DNA from: Bacteroidota bacterium
Lineage (GTDB): Bacteria > Bacteroidota > Bacteroidia > AKYH767-A > OLB10
DNA length: 35,044 nt
Reading direction: 5' to 3'
Assembly (NCBI GenBank): GCA_016717325.1
Contig: JADKFV010000041.1
Span: 1 to 35,044, forward strand
The notes beneath the pieces were generated by a model. It saw only the letters and a program-made list of their open reading frames with translations. It did no database searches and was not told where the DNA came from. Positions 7,911 through 17,373 of this stretch are shown one piece after another (positions within the stretch are counted from its first letter, which is position 1; each line of letters begins with the position of its first letter). A program made the position numbers and the translations under genes.

Positions 7911-9110
7911 ATGAAAAAGAAGAATTCGATATTTATAAAAATAAATTTATTGATGGCCGCAGTGTTTTTTAATGTCATTGCCTTAAATGCACAGGCAACA
8001 AAACAGGCCAAGCTTGAGTTGCCGTCTATGTTCGATAACGGAACATTAAATATTGCGGTACTATTTGCCATCGTTTTAGTTTTGATTGTTTTGGCATTGG
8101 TAAAAAGTACTGTTAGTTTAAGTAAAGTTTTATCGCAAAATAAAGGTAAGGTAAGTGCAATTGCATTGATGTTGCTGAGCAGTGTGTCGGCATTCTCACA
8201 AGGGGTGGCTGCAGCAACGGCCATGCCAAACCCGCTGCCCGATTGGGTTTTTAACCCTGCCGTTTATCTGCTGGGATTTTTATTTACTATTTTGCTCGTT
8301 ACTGTGTATGTGTTGTATAAAGTAAATATCAATTTGCTAAAAGCCATGAACCACGATACCGAAGTGGTAGCACAGGAAGAATTGCAAACCGAAACTGAGG
8401 AGGAAAAAGCGCCCGGCTTTATGCGCAGAATTTATTTGCGTATGGTAGATAGTGTTCCGGTAGCGCACGAAAAAGATATCTTGCTCGACCATGATTATGA
8501 CGGTATAAAAGAGCTCGATAATAATTTGCCACCATGGTGGATTTATGGTTTTTATGTTACCATCATATTTGGTGTCTTTTATTTATTGATATACCATGTA
8601 TCGGGTGCAGGTAAATTGCAAGCGGCCGAGTATCAACAGGAACTTGCAGTGGCAGCGCAGGAAAAAGAAGCCCGTATGCGTGCCAGTGCCGATAATGTAA
8701 ACGAAGATAACGTAACTGCACTTGCCGATGCCGAATTGGTTTTGAAAGGTAAAGAAACTTTCGAAAGATTATGCGTTACATGTCATCTTTCAAATGGTGG
8801 TGGCACTGTGGGTCCAAATCTTACAGATGATTACTGGTTGCATGGTGGTGGTATAAAAAATATTTTTAAAACCATAACGCATGGTGTGCCCAATAAAGGT
8901 ATGATAAGCTGGTCGTCACAATTATCGCCAAAACAAATACAGCAGGTAGCAAGTTATGTGCTTACATTCAAAGGTAAAAATGTGGCCGGTGGCAAAGAAC
9001 CTCAGGGCGATAAATGGGTTGAAGAAGTTGTAGCAGCAAAAGATACTACGGCTGCGAAAAACGATACTACATTATCGGCACAGGTAAACGCAAAAGATAC
9101 TATAAAATAA
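7911..9110 (+). CDS. ccoP: CcoP, cytochrome c subunit of cbb3 oxidase
   Basis: The 399-residue protein has a signal-like hydrophobic N-terminus (about 8-28), further hydrophobic stretches (48-65, 83-95, 118-137), the CcoP core with YDGIKELDNNLPPWWIYGFY (197-216) leading into a membrane helix, and a periplasmic cytochrome c domain. There is one heme site, CVTCH (Cys288, Cys291, His292), with a candidate axial Met in NKGMISW. Proteobacterial CcoP has two hemes; the single heme is usual in Bacteroidota. CcoP passes electrons to CcoO. The long N-terminal extension with extra helices is also a Bacteroidota trait. The stop TAA is 8 bp before ccoG. Confidence 0.95.
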   Translation: MKKKNSIFIKINLLMAAVFFNVIALNAQATKQAKLELPSMFDNGTLNIAVLFAIVLVLIVLALVKSTVSLSKVLSQNKGKVSAIALMLLSSVSAFSQGVAAATAMPNPLPDWVFNPAVYLLGFLFTILLVTVYVLYKVNINLLKAMNHDTEVVAQEELQTETEEEKAPGFMRRIYLRMVDSVPVAHEKDILLDHDYDGIKELDNNLPPWWIYGFYVTIIFGVFYLLIYHVSGAGKLQAAEYQQELAVAAQEKEARMRASADNVNEDNVTALADAELVLKGKETFERLCVTCHLSNGGGTVGPNLTDDYWLHGGGIKNIFKTITHGVPNKGMISWSSQLSPKQIQQVASYVLTFKGKNVAGGKEPQGDKWVEEVVAAKDTTAAKNDTTLSAQVNAKDTIK

Positions 9111-9118
9111 TTTCTGCT

Positions 9119-10531
9119 TTGAGTGATACAAAACATAGCGATGCTTCGCATGATGAATCGTTTCGCGATCATATTTCAACTATAGATGAACATGGTAAGC
9201 GCGCGTGGGTGTATGCAAAAAAACCTAAAGGCAAATTGTACAATGCCCGTACGTTAGTAAGCATAGGTTTTTTAATAATATTTTTTGCATTGCCGTGGAT
9301 ATCCATCAACGGGCATCCGTTTATGTTGCTCAATGTTATCGAACGTAAATTCGTTTTGTTGGGTGTGGCATTTTTTCCTCAGGATTTTTTTCTCTTCGTT
9401 TTGGCCATGCTCACATTTGTGGTTTTTATTGCACTGTTCACCGCATTGTTTGGTCGCATATGGTGTGGATGGGCCTGCCCGCAAACTGTTTTTATGGAAA
9501 TGGTTTTTCGTAAAATCGAATACCTTATAGAAGGGGATATGATGCAACAAAAATTGTTGGATAAACGTGAATGGGACAACGATAAAATTTTACGCAAAGT
9601 GACCAAACATGTTGTGTTTTTTCTCCTTGCGTTTATTATTTCCAATACATTTTTACAATATATAATTGGTGTTGACGAGTGGAAAAAAATAGTGACAGAT
9701 GGTTTTGGTTCGCATGTTGGAGGATTGATAGCCATATTGGTTTTTACCGGAGTTTTTTATGGTGTGTACGCACGTTTTCGCGAGCAGGTATGTATTGTAG
9801 TATGCCCGTACGGTCGCCTGCAAGGTGTATTGCTCGACCCCAATACTGTTGTGGTTGGGTACGATTATAATCGTGGCGAACCACGCGGAAAAATATCGAA
9901 AGATGACGAAGTGAAACATGGCGATTGTATCGATTGTCATCAGTGTGTGAATGTGTGTCCTACCGGTATCGATATACGTAATGGCACACAACTGGAATGT
10001 GTAAACTGCACCGCATGTATTGATGCCTGCAACGATATAATGGTAAAAATAAAAAAGCCTGAAGGGCTGATTCGTTATACGAGTGAGAATGCTATCAAAA
10101 AAGGAATTAAGTTTAAAGTTACGCCTCGTATAATTGGTTACTCTGCAATATTGTTTGTGTTGCTTACATCCCTAATTACATTGTTGGCCATGCGCAGCGA
10201 TATAGAAACTACAGTATTGCGCACACCGGGACTCCTGTATCAGAAACCCGATGCTACCCATATAAGCAATGTGTACAATGTTCAACTGGTGAACAAAACT
10301 TTTAAAGATATACCTATCGAATTAAAAGTAGTAGAACCCGTTGGCGAAATAAAATGGGTAGGCGAGGGCATCACCAATCTCGAACAACAAGGGATATCGG
10401 GTGGGGAATTTTTTCTCATACTACCAAAATCAGCAATTACAAAAACAAAAACCAAGGTGAAGTTTGAAGTATACAGCAACGGTAAAAAAATTGACGATAC
10501 CGAAACTTCTTTTCTTGGACCAAATAATTAA
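9119..10531 (+). CDS. ccoG: CcoG (FixG/RdxA), cbb3 oxidase accessory polyferredoxin
   Basis: The 470-residue membrane iron-sulfur protein starts at TTG: the conserved N-terminal block DESFRDHISTIDEHGKRAW would be lost from any later ATG, and no in-frame ATG lies upstream. Membrane helices lie near 48-62, 90-110, 165-183, 200-217 and 336-355. Cysteine motifs are CGWACPQT (Cys116, Cys120), CIVVCP (225, 229) and two 4Fe-4S sets (270/273/276/280 and 294/297/300/304). An Ig-like C-terminal domain follows the last helix. CcoG reduces Cu(II) to Cu(I) for oxidase copper supply in studied bacteria. It starts 8 bp after ccoP. Confidence 0.95.
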   Translation: MSDTKHSDASHDESFRDHISTIDEHGKRAWVYAKKPKGKLYNARTLVSIGFLIIFFALPWISINGHPFMLLNVIERKFVLLGVAFFPQDFFLFVLAMLTFVVFIALFTALFGRIWCGWACPQTVFMEMVFRKIEYLIEGDMMQQKLLDKREWDNDKILRKVTKHVVFFLLAFIISNTFLQYIIGVDEWKKIVTDGFGSHVGGLIAILVFTGVFYGVYARFREQVCIVVCPYGRLQGVLLDPNTVVVGYDYNRGEPRGKISKDDEVKHGDCIDCHQCVNVCPTGIDIRNGTQLECVNCTACIDACNDIMVKIKKPEGLIRYTSENAIKKGIKFKVTPRIIGYSAILFVLLTSLITLLAMRSDIETTVLRTPGLLYQKPDATHISNVYNVQLVNKTFKDIPIELKVVEPVGEIKWVGEGITNLEQQGISGGEFFLILPKSAITKTKTKVKFEVYSNGKKIDDTETSFLGPNN

Positions 10532-10536
10532 AACAT

Positions 10537-10980
10537 ATGAAATTAAACTGGGGATTTGGAATAGCGATGGTGTACATCATTTTTGCAGGCAGCATGATTG
10601 CATTTGTAGTAGTAGCATCGCGCCAAAATTACGATTTGGTATCAGAAAATTATTATGACGATGCTGTAAAGTATCAGCAAACAATTGATGCCGAAAATAA
10701 TGGAACACGCAAGGAGTCGCAACTCGATATTGTTTATGTACAAGATAAGAATGCCATACAATTAAGTGGTGGTGCACAAATGAAAAATGTAAAAGGTAAG
10801 TTAAGTTTTTATAAACCCGATAAAGCTACCAATGATTTTCAAATTCCTTTTTCAACCGATGATTCATCTATGCAAACAATTCCATTGCCAACAGTGGCAC
10901 ATGGTTACTGGAGCGTAAATGCAAACTGGAATGTAGAGGGAAAAAATTATTCCGTAGCCAAACGTATTTTTATACAATAA
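10537..10980 (+). CDS. ccoH: CcoH (FixH) family cbb3 oxidase assembly protein
   Basis: A 147-residue protein with one N-terminal membrane helix (about 5-29) followed by the FixH signature SENYYDDAVKYQQTIDAENN and a periplasmic beta-rich domain (LSFYKPDKATNDFQIPF, then HGYWSVNANWNVEGKNYSV). FixH/CcoH takes part in oxidase assembly, binding CcoNOP during maturation. It starts 5 bp after the ccoG stop and ends 5 bp before the TauE/SafE gene, so it is clearly in the same operon. Confidence 0.92.
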   Translation: MKLNWGFGIAMVYIIFAGSMIAFVVVASRQNYDLVSENYYDDAVKYQQTIDAENNGTRKESQLDIVYVQDKNAIQLSGGAQMKNVKGKLSFYKPDKATNDFQIPFSTDDSSMQTIPLPTVAHGYWSVNANWNVEGKNYSVAKRIFIQ

Positions 10981-10985
10981 CATTC

Positions 10986-11699
10986 ATGAACCCTGCATTA
11001 TATTTTTCGGCTTTTGTTTTGGGCTTGTTCAGCAGCTTTCATTGTGCAGGTATGTGCGGGCCCATTGCATTGATGCTGCCGCAAAATTCCGGCTCGGCAA
11101 CTAAAATATTTCTTGGCCGCTTTTTATATAACACCGGCCGTGTAACTACGTATATGGTTATAGGTATTATTTTTGGCATGATTGGTTTAGCAGCATCACT
11201 ACAAGGTTTTCAAAAGGAACTAAGTGTATTTACCGGGGCAGCCATTATTGTTTCGGTTATACTTACATCGGGCAGTAAGCAGCGGTTAAAGGCATATGCC
11301 GTTGCCAATTCATACAGCAGCCCCATTCGCAAAAATCTTAAAAAACTCTTTACTGCCAAATCGTATGTTTCGCTTTTTCTTATTGGCGCACTCAATGGTT
11401 TGCTGCCTTGCGGGTTTGTATACCTTGCAGTAGCAGGCGCAACCGCTGCAGGTTCAGTTGGTGGTGGTATGCTTTACATGGCTTTGTTTGGCCTCGGCAC
11501 TTTCCCCATTATGATGACCATATCCGTAATAGCAAATTACTTTGGTGTAAAGTTTAGAACTATCTATGCACGCATTTCTCCATACATGGCAATTGCATTG
11601 GCCTTGTTTTTAATATACCGTGGCACCGACATGAAAACCGACCAATGCCATCCACAAATGAAAGCCCCGGTTGCAAATGTTTTTTGCCCTGTGCATTAG
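10986..11699 (+). CDS. TauE/SafE family membrane protein linked to the cbb3 operon
   Basis: A 237-residue membrane protein with about six helices in two halves. The first half has FHCAGMCGPIALMLP (Cys20, Cys24) and the second LPCGFVYLAVAGA. Cysteine placement beside glycine/proline in these helices recalls DsbD/CcdA-like and heavy-metal transport relatives often annotated as sulfite exporter TauE/SafE. In many Bacteroidota this gene ends the cbb3 cluster and is suspected to serve copper or redox supply for oxidase assembly, which is inference here. A short Cys/His-containing tail (TDQCHPQM, FCPVH) may bind metal. Last gene of the operon; no clear terminator follows. Confidence 0.85.
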   Translation: MNPALYFSAFVLGLFSSFHCAGMCGPIALMLPQNSGSATKIFLGRFLYNTGRVTTYMVIGIIFGMIGLAASLQGFQKELSVFTGAAIIVSVILTSGSKQRLKAYAVANSYSSPIRKNLKKLFTAKSYVSLFLIGALNGLLPCGFVYLAVAGATAAGSVGGGMLYMALFGLGTFPIMMTISVIANYFGVKFRTIYARISPYMAIALALFLIYRGTDMKTDQCHPQMKAPVANVFCPVH

Positions 11700-11879
11700 G
11701 TTTTTGAAATTTGAGAAATCATTCATTAAATTTGAAATGACATAACTTATTCCATAAAAGTCTATAACGGCAAAATGGATTAAGGTTCCACATAAGCTTG
11801 ATTTCTACTTCTTCGCACTGCATCAAGTTCTATATGTTATCTTATGCTGTGCAGTTCGTTTGGGGTCGAACTAATCTGG

Positions 11880-12065
11880 TCAAGCAATCACTTTCTTTTT
11901 TGTAGTAGGATTACTATTTCGTTTTGTTGGTTTTGGCAAATGCATTTTTCGCCCCGTTTTTTTGTAGTAAGCGATTATTTCACTTATGCTTTTTCTGTCT
12001 TCGTTTGTCAAAGGTGTTGGGTCAACTTCGAAGTCAATTCCTGGCGGTTCTTTAATGTATCCCAT
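11880..12065 (-). CDS. Small conserved-looking hypothetical protein, partner of the upstream gene
   Basis: A 61-residue protein from ATG at 12065. It begins MGYIKEPPGIDFEVDPTPL, has a helical middle (EDRKSISEIIAYYKK) and ends in a very basic tail rich in Lys, Arg and Pro (TKRNSNPTTKKKVIA), suggesting nucleic acid or acidic partner binding. No domain is recognised. It begins 12 bp after the stop of the upstream gene on the same strand, so the two form a small operon. The size and pairing would suit an accessory module, but nothing specific can be claimed. Confidence 0.6.
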   Translation of the reverse strand: MGYIKEPPGIDFEVDPTPLTNEDRKSISEIIAYYKKTGRKMHLPKPTKRNSNPTTKKKVIA

Positions 12066-12077
12066 GGAGTTTTTATT

Positions 12078-12580
12078 TTAAGATGGAAAATATTTTCTAA
12101 TTAATTTTAATGCTTCTTGAGGGAAGATTACCATTTTGTGGCCGCCAACATTGGTAGCACCCAAAACTCTTTCATAATGGTCGATCAACTTGGTCTTGGA
12201 AGTGAATGAAACGAAACCTTGATAACCTTTGTCCCAAGAAATTTTGCATGTGAAAGCGAACAAATTGCCTGGAACCCCTTCGTAAAGTTTGTTTTTGCCA
12301 AAATTAAAAGGTGCACTTTCAATAAGGTGCAAATAGTAATGGTCGTTCAAATCGCAAATGCTTAATAGTCCTTGAACAATTTCCGGATTGTTACGAATGG
12401 TCAACTTGAAAACTTCCCGATCCTCAAGTCTAAACTCGCTTGCCCAATTAAAATGCCAACCATTTTTTTTAGTAGTGTTTTTTAAATCGGCCTTTGTTGC
12501 CGGGTGAACATCTGTCGGAAAACTGTCGCCATTTCATTAAATCTTTTGTTAATGGATGCGCCTCTTTTCGTCAACAACAT
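12078..12580 (-). pseudogene. Hypothetical protein with GNAT-like C-terminal half, one frameshift
   Basis: From ATG at 12580 the frame runs MLLTKRGASINKRFNE and is then lost. One extra base in the T run at 12532-12534 (A run on the coding strand) restores reading into NGDSFPTDVHPATKADLK and on to the stop at 12078, giving 167 residues. Without it the remaining frame has only a TTG start at 12404. The C-terminal half (HLIESAPFN, YEGVPGNLFAFTCKISW, a serine/threonine-lysine stretch, DHYERVLGATNVGGHKMVI) resembles a divergent acetyltransferase-like domain, but I cannot confirm the family. It is followed 12 bp later by the small basic protein. Sequencing error and real inactivation are both possible. 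Confidence 0.6.
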
Positions 12581-12590
12581 TTCCGTGCGT

Positions 12591-14075
12591 TTACTTGTCA
12601 TGTGCTACAATTATTTTCTTGCTTGCAATAAAATTGTCTGATTGTATTACAAGATTATACATGCCATTGCAAAGCAATGGTAATTTTATACCTTGCTCGT
12701 TACTCCAAGGCGGCAAGCCTTGCGTGTAAAGTAGCTTGCCGTTTACATCATATAGTTTTAAAATACCTTTTTTGTTTTGCGGTAGTATATACCCTATGTT
12801 AGCATAATTATTTACAACAGGATTTGGATAAACCCGAAAACGAAAATCGTGTTGGCCGTTTTCGATTATGCTTGAGTATGCATAGCAAGGACATCCCAAA
12901 CTCGTATCGCACCCCAAATAATAATTTGGATGATTGGGTACAGCGCGGAAATTCCAAAAGTTGAGGAATATATTATGCTGTTGAAAATTGCAAAGTGTAT
13001 CGGCACTATCGGGTGCACTTATCTCATGTATGCGCAATGCACTGCCTGCACTTGTCATGTAAATGTGACCATTTGCGGCTAAGTACATAAAACCAAATGT
13101 AGTATAAGCATTTGGTAGGTCGTAAAAGCCATCATATATAGCAAGTGTATCAACATATAAAGTAGTGGTATTTACTTGAAATAAAATACTGGGAGTGCAT
13201 GTATAAATAAGATTGCTATTTGGCGAAAATGACATACCCCATAAATAGTCGCCCATTAAAATTAATATAGAATGTGGATTAGAAAATAATCCGGTGCATC
13301 TGTCAAAATCAAAAAAGACTAATGTGCCATTTTTTGATGTTATGTTATTATCTAATGTATAAGCCATTTTTTTCCCATCGGGCGAAAATGTTATTTGTGT
13401 GCCATTGTACCAAGCATCAGGCACATTCATTTTTTGCTTTGAAATACTTTGCATACCAAATGGAGTTAAAAGTATTTCGATTATTGTATCCGAATTATGC
13501 TGTTGCGTTACAATCCACCAATCTCTACCGTTTGCATGTCTGCAAGCCGCAATACCCCAGTTAATTGTATCGGTTAAAGCAATATTGTTTTTTGAAATCA
13601 CACTTCCTAAACCATTATCTAAAGTTATATCAATTATAGAATAAAACAAATTTAAAGTTAGATACGAAAAACCATCAAACGAATCTGTGTGATGAAATAA
13701 GATATATTTATTACTATCGCCCGGGTAGGGCAAAATAATATTTGCATAAGTATTTAATAATCCATTAGGCCAAGTACCAACATTTTGGCCCGGGTTAAGC
13801 CCTGCGCCATTGTCCATAGTATCGCCTGTGGCATTGGCTATCCATACCCCATTGCTGCTCATTAAAAGATTGCCAACGCTGTCGCAGATGGTTGCTTCTG
13901 TTCCTGCAAAACCTTGTGGGCGATGTTCAATATTTAATTGATAAGCATTTGTGTCAAATGTCATTACGCCTTTATCAAACCAACCACCGTAACCCAATTT
14001 CCAAACATGGTTTAAACCTTGTGAATGTGCAAGGTTTAAACCATACAAGAAAACAAACAAAATTATTTTCTTCAT
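12591..14075 (-). CDS. Secreted T9SS protein, propeller-like (paralogue A4)
   Basis: The 494-residue protein has a signal peptide (MKKIILFVFLYGLNLAHSQ), a repetitive beta-rich body with the paralogue signatures GLNHVWKLGYG, ISSNGVWIANATGDT-like, RDWWIVTQQHNSDT, FDFDRCTGLFS and VPNHPNYYLGCDTS, and a T9SS type A sorting domain at the end (FRVYPNPVVNNYANIGYILP, then LKLYDVNGKLLY). T9SS exports such proteins and attaches or releases them at the cell surface. The body is probably a beta-propeller; the ligand is unknown. It overlaps the preceding gene by 4 nt (ATGA), a sign of translational coupling. It is the most divergent of the four paralogues and the last gene of the operon. Confidence 0.85.
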   Translation of the reverse strand: MKKIILFVFLYGLNLAHSQGLNHVWKLGYGGWFDKGVMTFDTNAYQLNIEHRPQGFAGTEATICDSVGNLLMSSNGVWIANATGDTMDNGAGLNPGQNVGTWPNGLLNTYANIILPYPGDSNKYILFHHTDSFDGFSYLTLNLFYSIIDITLDNGLGSVISKNNIALTDTINWGIAACRHANGRDWWIVTQQHNSDTIIEILLTPFGMQSISKQKMNVPDAWYNGTQITFSPDGKKMAYTLDNNITSKNGTLVFFDFDRCTGLFSNPHSILILMGDYLWGMSFSPNSNLIYTCTPSILFQVNTTTLYVDTLAIYDGFYDLPNAYTTFGFMYLAANGHIYMTSAGSALRIHEISAPDSADTLCNFQQHNIFLNFWNFRAVPNHPNYYLGCDTSLGCPCYAYSSIIENGQHDFRFRVYPNPVVNNYANIGYILPQNKKGILKLYDVNGKLLYTQGLPPWSNEQGIKLPLLCNGMYNLVIQSDNFIASKKIIVAHDK

Positions 14076-15904
14076 TTTAAAATGACTATTTTTTGAGTTA
14101 ATTGATTAAGATTGTCACTCAAAATTGTGAGCGTATAAACACCATTTGCTAAACTTTGTACATCTATAAACTGTGAGCCTTGTTTGCAATCAATTAGCAA
14201 TTCAAAAACATTTTTACCTAATGCATTTTGTATTTTTATTCTGCAATTGTTTTGTAATGCTTTTAATTTTACAATTTCTAAAATTCCATTTGAAGGGTTT
14301 GGTTTTACAATAATATTTGCAGTATTTAGTAACGATGAAATATTTCCATGTCTATAAATTCCTTCATTGAAACATACGTTTCTATCATCCCAATAAAGTG
14401 AATCAAATAAACTTTCCAAGTATGCTCTTGCTTTATACACTGCATTACCACCACTGTATGGGCATTGTGCGGCAACGAAAAACAATGTACTTAAATGATT
14501 TTCAAAAACACTTTCTCCATTTGTCTGTAAATCAATTTCCATTTCATACAACATTTTATCATTCGTTTGTGGCAATTCGTCTGTTATAGTTAATCCTAAG
14601 CGTGATGCTGCTTCGCTCAGTAAATTTGCTATGTATGTTTCACGTTGTGTAAATAAATTGTTGCGATTTTCTACTTGAAGAATTAATATGTCCAAAAGAT
14701 TTTGTCTTGCTGCGATGTTTACATTTACATTGCTTAATAACACCAAACTATCGTACTCATTTAATTGCAGTACAATATTTTTTATTGTACTATCAATCAA
14801 ATATATTTGTTCTACAAAACTAAAATCATAAGCATTCATCTTAGCAAAATTTACTTTTACTATATACAGCATTCCTGTTGCTTCATGTTCGTTTGCAGTA
14901 ACAAAATTGTGATACTCCACATCACTCCAAGTTAAAATAGAATCGCCCATGAAGGCTTCATACGCTGATGTTCTGTTTATAGATTGCGATTCTGTTAGAT
15001 AGTCACTTGTGATTACACTATCCCTTACTATTGCTTCTAAAATATTTGGTGATATATTCAAATTACTGCTTATATCTCTACACAATGTATTACCACAATG
15101 AAATGTTGCTCCAGTATCATTATAAAACCATCCTTGGTCATTGACAAACGGCCATACGTTTTGATTAACTGGAAAGGTGGGGTTGTACACCAAGCCACTG
15201 GCTGGGTTGGTGATGAAGAGGGATTGTTCCAAATCAAACTGAGTGTTATCATTCTGATTCACTGCATTGTACGGATTATTCAAATCGTTCCAACGGTTAC
15301 CTGCATGTTGTTGTGTGTCTATTACTGCTACTGCATTCAAATACAAACTATGCAAATGCCTGTACATATCGTTGCCTCTAAATGTAGTTCCAAGGCAACT
15401 GCCGCCAAAGTAAAAACCGTAAGCGGTGCTGTCTACTGCATTGCATTGTATGGTGCTATTGTCGCTTTGTGATGCTGCTATGCCTACTTGTGTGGCGAGG
15501 CCAATGGCGTTTGTATCGGTAGGGTTGCTGCCTTTTATGCTATTGCAATTTACATTGGCTTGCTTGCATCCGGTTAGGCTAATTCCATTTGTAACTGTAT
15601 CAATATTGCTTGTTACTTTTACTGTATTGCTTGCAATTAATGTTTTGTAAGTGTTGTTTACTTCTATTGCACTTCGCGCATTTGTAATATTTATATGGTT
15701 GGCAATAATGGTGTAGTTGGTAGTTTGTAAATTATTTGTTTCGGCAATATTTATTCCTTTTGCTGTGCTTGTGCCACTTATATTTATAATATTATTCTCA
15801 ATATTTACCCCTGCACCACCTGCATTGTTATTGCAGCTAATTCCACGGCTGCCCGCCTCTATACGGTTACCGTATACGTTGGCTTTTTTGTAAATTATTT
15901 TCAT
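14072..15904 (-). CDS. Partial copy of the giant surface protein: beta-helix plus T9SS domain, no signal peptide
   Basis: The 610-residue frame starts MKIIYKKANVYGNRIEAG and from residue 7 is homologous to the giant protein's C-terminal half (KANVYGNRIEAGSRGISC occurs in both). It holds parallel beta-helix repeats (about 1-230), a helical spacer (about 290-460), a segment like ECPYSGGNAVY-type near 480, and a T9SS type A tail (KPNPSNGILEIVKL, GVYTLTIL). It has no signal peptide, so export is doubtful. The homology breaks almost exactly at its start codon, which overlaps the stop of the upstream paralogue by 4 nt; it also overlaps the next gene by 4 nt. It looks like a truncated duplicate captured in the operon. 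It may be a pseudogene or a recombination donor. Confidence 0.75.
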   Translation of the reverse strand: MKIIYKKANVYGNRIEAGSRGISCNNNAGGAGVNIENNIINISGTSTAKGINIAETNNLQTTNYTIIANHINITNARSAIEVNNTYKTLIASNTVKVTSNIDTVTNGISLTGCKQANVNCNSIKGSNPTDTNAIGLATQVGIAASQSDNSTIQCNAVDSTAYGFYFGGSCLGTTFRGNDMYRHLHSLYLNAVAVIDTQQHAGNRWNDLNNPYNAVNQNDNTQFDLEQSLFITNPASGLVYNPTFPVNQNVWPFVNDQGWFYNDTGATFHCGNTLCRDISSNLNISPNILEAIVRDSVITSDYLTESQSINRTSAYEAFMGDSILTWSDVEYHNFVTANEHEATGMLYIVKVNFAKMNAYDFSFVEQIYLIDSTIKNIVLQLNEYDSLVLLSNVNVNIAARQNLLDILILQVENRNNLFTQRETYIANLLSEAASRLGLTITDELPQTNDKMLYEMEIDLQTNGESVFENHLSTLFFVAAQCPYSGGNAVYKARAYLESLFDSLYWDDRNVCFNEGIYRHGNISSLLNTANIIVKPNPSNGILEIVKLKALQNNCRIKIQNALGKNVFELLIDCKQGSQFIDVQSLANGVYTLTILSDNLNQLTQKIVILK

Positions 15905-17373
15905 TCATCTACAATGATTTTTTTTACAACAAACAATTCTCTACTTGTTATTTTTAAAACATACATGCCACTTGCAATATTTTTTAAACTAATATTTTGA
16001 AGTGTACTCCATTGAGGTAAGTTTTGATTAAAAATTAAATTGCCCAACAAATCAAATATCTCAAGCACACCGTTTTTATCTTGAGGTAATAAATATGAAA
16101 TTTTAAAATGCCCATTATTAGGATTTGGAAAAATGGTTGTTTTAAAATCATGCTTTGTGTAATCTTCTGCCAAGCCCAAAGTATCGCAAGCACTACCTGC
16201 CAACGCACCCAAATAGTAATTGGGGTGATTTGGCACTGTGCGAAAATTAAGAAATGGCAATGCAATATCATGTTGATGCACATCACATGCTTTGCCTTGG
16301 CTATCGGGTAAATTGATGAAATGAAGTGCTTGTACACTATTGCCGCTTGTCAAATAAATCTTGCCATCGGCTGCCAAATATTCTAACAAAAAATCAGTTT
16401 GAAAAGGAGGGAAAGGAGAATAGAAGGTGTCATTTACTGCAACTGTATCAAATGCTAAAGTATTATAATCGACTTGATAAATATGTTGAGTTCCATTAGC
16501 ATATACTAATTCGCCACTTGGCGAAAAGGCATTGCCCCACAAATAATAATCATCCAACTGAATGCTTTTTTCATTGCTGAATGTTCCGTTGCATCTATCA
16601 AAATCGGCAAGTACTAAAGTGCAATTTGCAAGCAATGAATCATAAGTCATAGTGCAAAATCTATCTCCGTTTAATGAAAAACACAAGTGCATCACATTGT
16701 ATGATGAATACGGGAAATTTAAAATTTGACTTGAAATATTTTGCACGCCTTTATCTGTAAATAAAATCTTAAAATATTCAGATGTATTATGTTTACTCAA
16801 TACTATCCACCAATCACGCCCATTACCATGTTTGCACAATCCAATTCCCCAATTAGTTGTGTCCGCAAAGATTAATGAATCTTTTATAATTACTTCACCT
16901 CTACCACTATCTAAGGAAATATCAATAATATTACAATATAGACCATAAGAAGGATATGACTTTCCATCAAAAGTTATCGTTTGATGAAACAGCACAAATT
17001 TCGTACTATCATCGGGATATGGAATTATTGCATCAGCAAAAGGAACACCAAAAGTTTTGTTAAATGATATACCCGCAAAATTCAATAATTTCCCACCACC
17101 TTTAAGTGTGTCTCCCGTTTTATTGGCAATCCACACTCCATTACTACTTATTAGTAAATTTCCTGCGCTATCACTTATGTTTGCTTGGCAAGCATCGAAC
17201 TGAACATTCCTCTTTTCAATTAATAAATTGGCACTATTATTTGTAAATTGTAATCTACCCATATCATCGTTTGGGTTATACCAATAACCCAATAGCCAAC
17301 TATGATTTAGGCCCTGTCCATTGACAATGTTACAACATTGTAGCATTAGTACAATACAAATTAATTTTTTCAT
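15901..17373 (-). CDS. Secreted T9SS protein, propeller-like (paralogue A3)
   Basis: A 490-residue protein with signal peptide MKKLICIVLMLQCCNIVNGQ. The body carries GLNHSWLLGYW, ISSNGVWIANKTGDTLKGG, GLCKHGNGRDWWIVLSKHN, LADFDRCNGTFSNEKSI and VPNHPNYYLGALAGSACDTL, and the C-terminus is a T9SS type A domain (TTIFPNPNNGHFKISYLLP, GVLEIFDLLGN). Its N-terminal block is nearly identical to paralogue A2 and its middle to A1, while its C-terminus is its own. It lies 25 bp after A2 and overlaps the following partial gene by 4 nt. Function beyond being a surface propeller-like protein is unknown. Confidence 0.85.
   Translation of the reverse strand: MKKLICIVLMLQCCNIVNGQGLNHSWLLGYWYNPNDDMGRLQFTNNSANLLIEKRNVQFDACQANISDSAGNLLISSNGVWIANKTGDTLKGGGKLLNFAGISFNKTFGVPFADAIIPYPDDSTKFVLFHQTITFDGKSYPSYGLYCNIIDISLDSGRGEVIIKDSLIFADTTNWGIGLCKHGNGRDWWIVLSKHNTSEYFKILFTDKGVQNISSQILNFPYSSYNVMHLCFSLNGDRFCTMTYDSLLANCTLVLADFDRCNGTFSNEKSIQLDDYYLWGNAFSPSGELVYANGTQHIYQVDYNTLAFDTVAVNDTFYSPFPPFQTDFLLEYLAADGKIYLTSGNSVQALHFINLPDSQGKACDVHQHDIALPFLNFRTVPNHPNYYLGALAGSACDTLGLAEDYTKHDFKTTIFPNPNNGHFKISYLLPQDKNGVLEIFDLLGNLIFNQNLPQWSTLQNISLKNIASGMYVLKITSRELFVVKKIIVDE

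Noticed and set aside
5655..9870. Many medium-length frames on both strands across the cbb3 genes
   Set aside because: They are shadows of ccoNO, ccoP and ccoG in other frames. The strong motifs (heme, copper and iron-sulfur ligands) all lie in the main frames.
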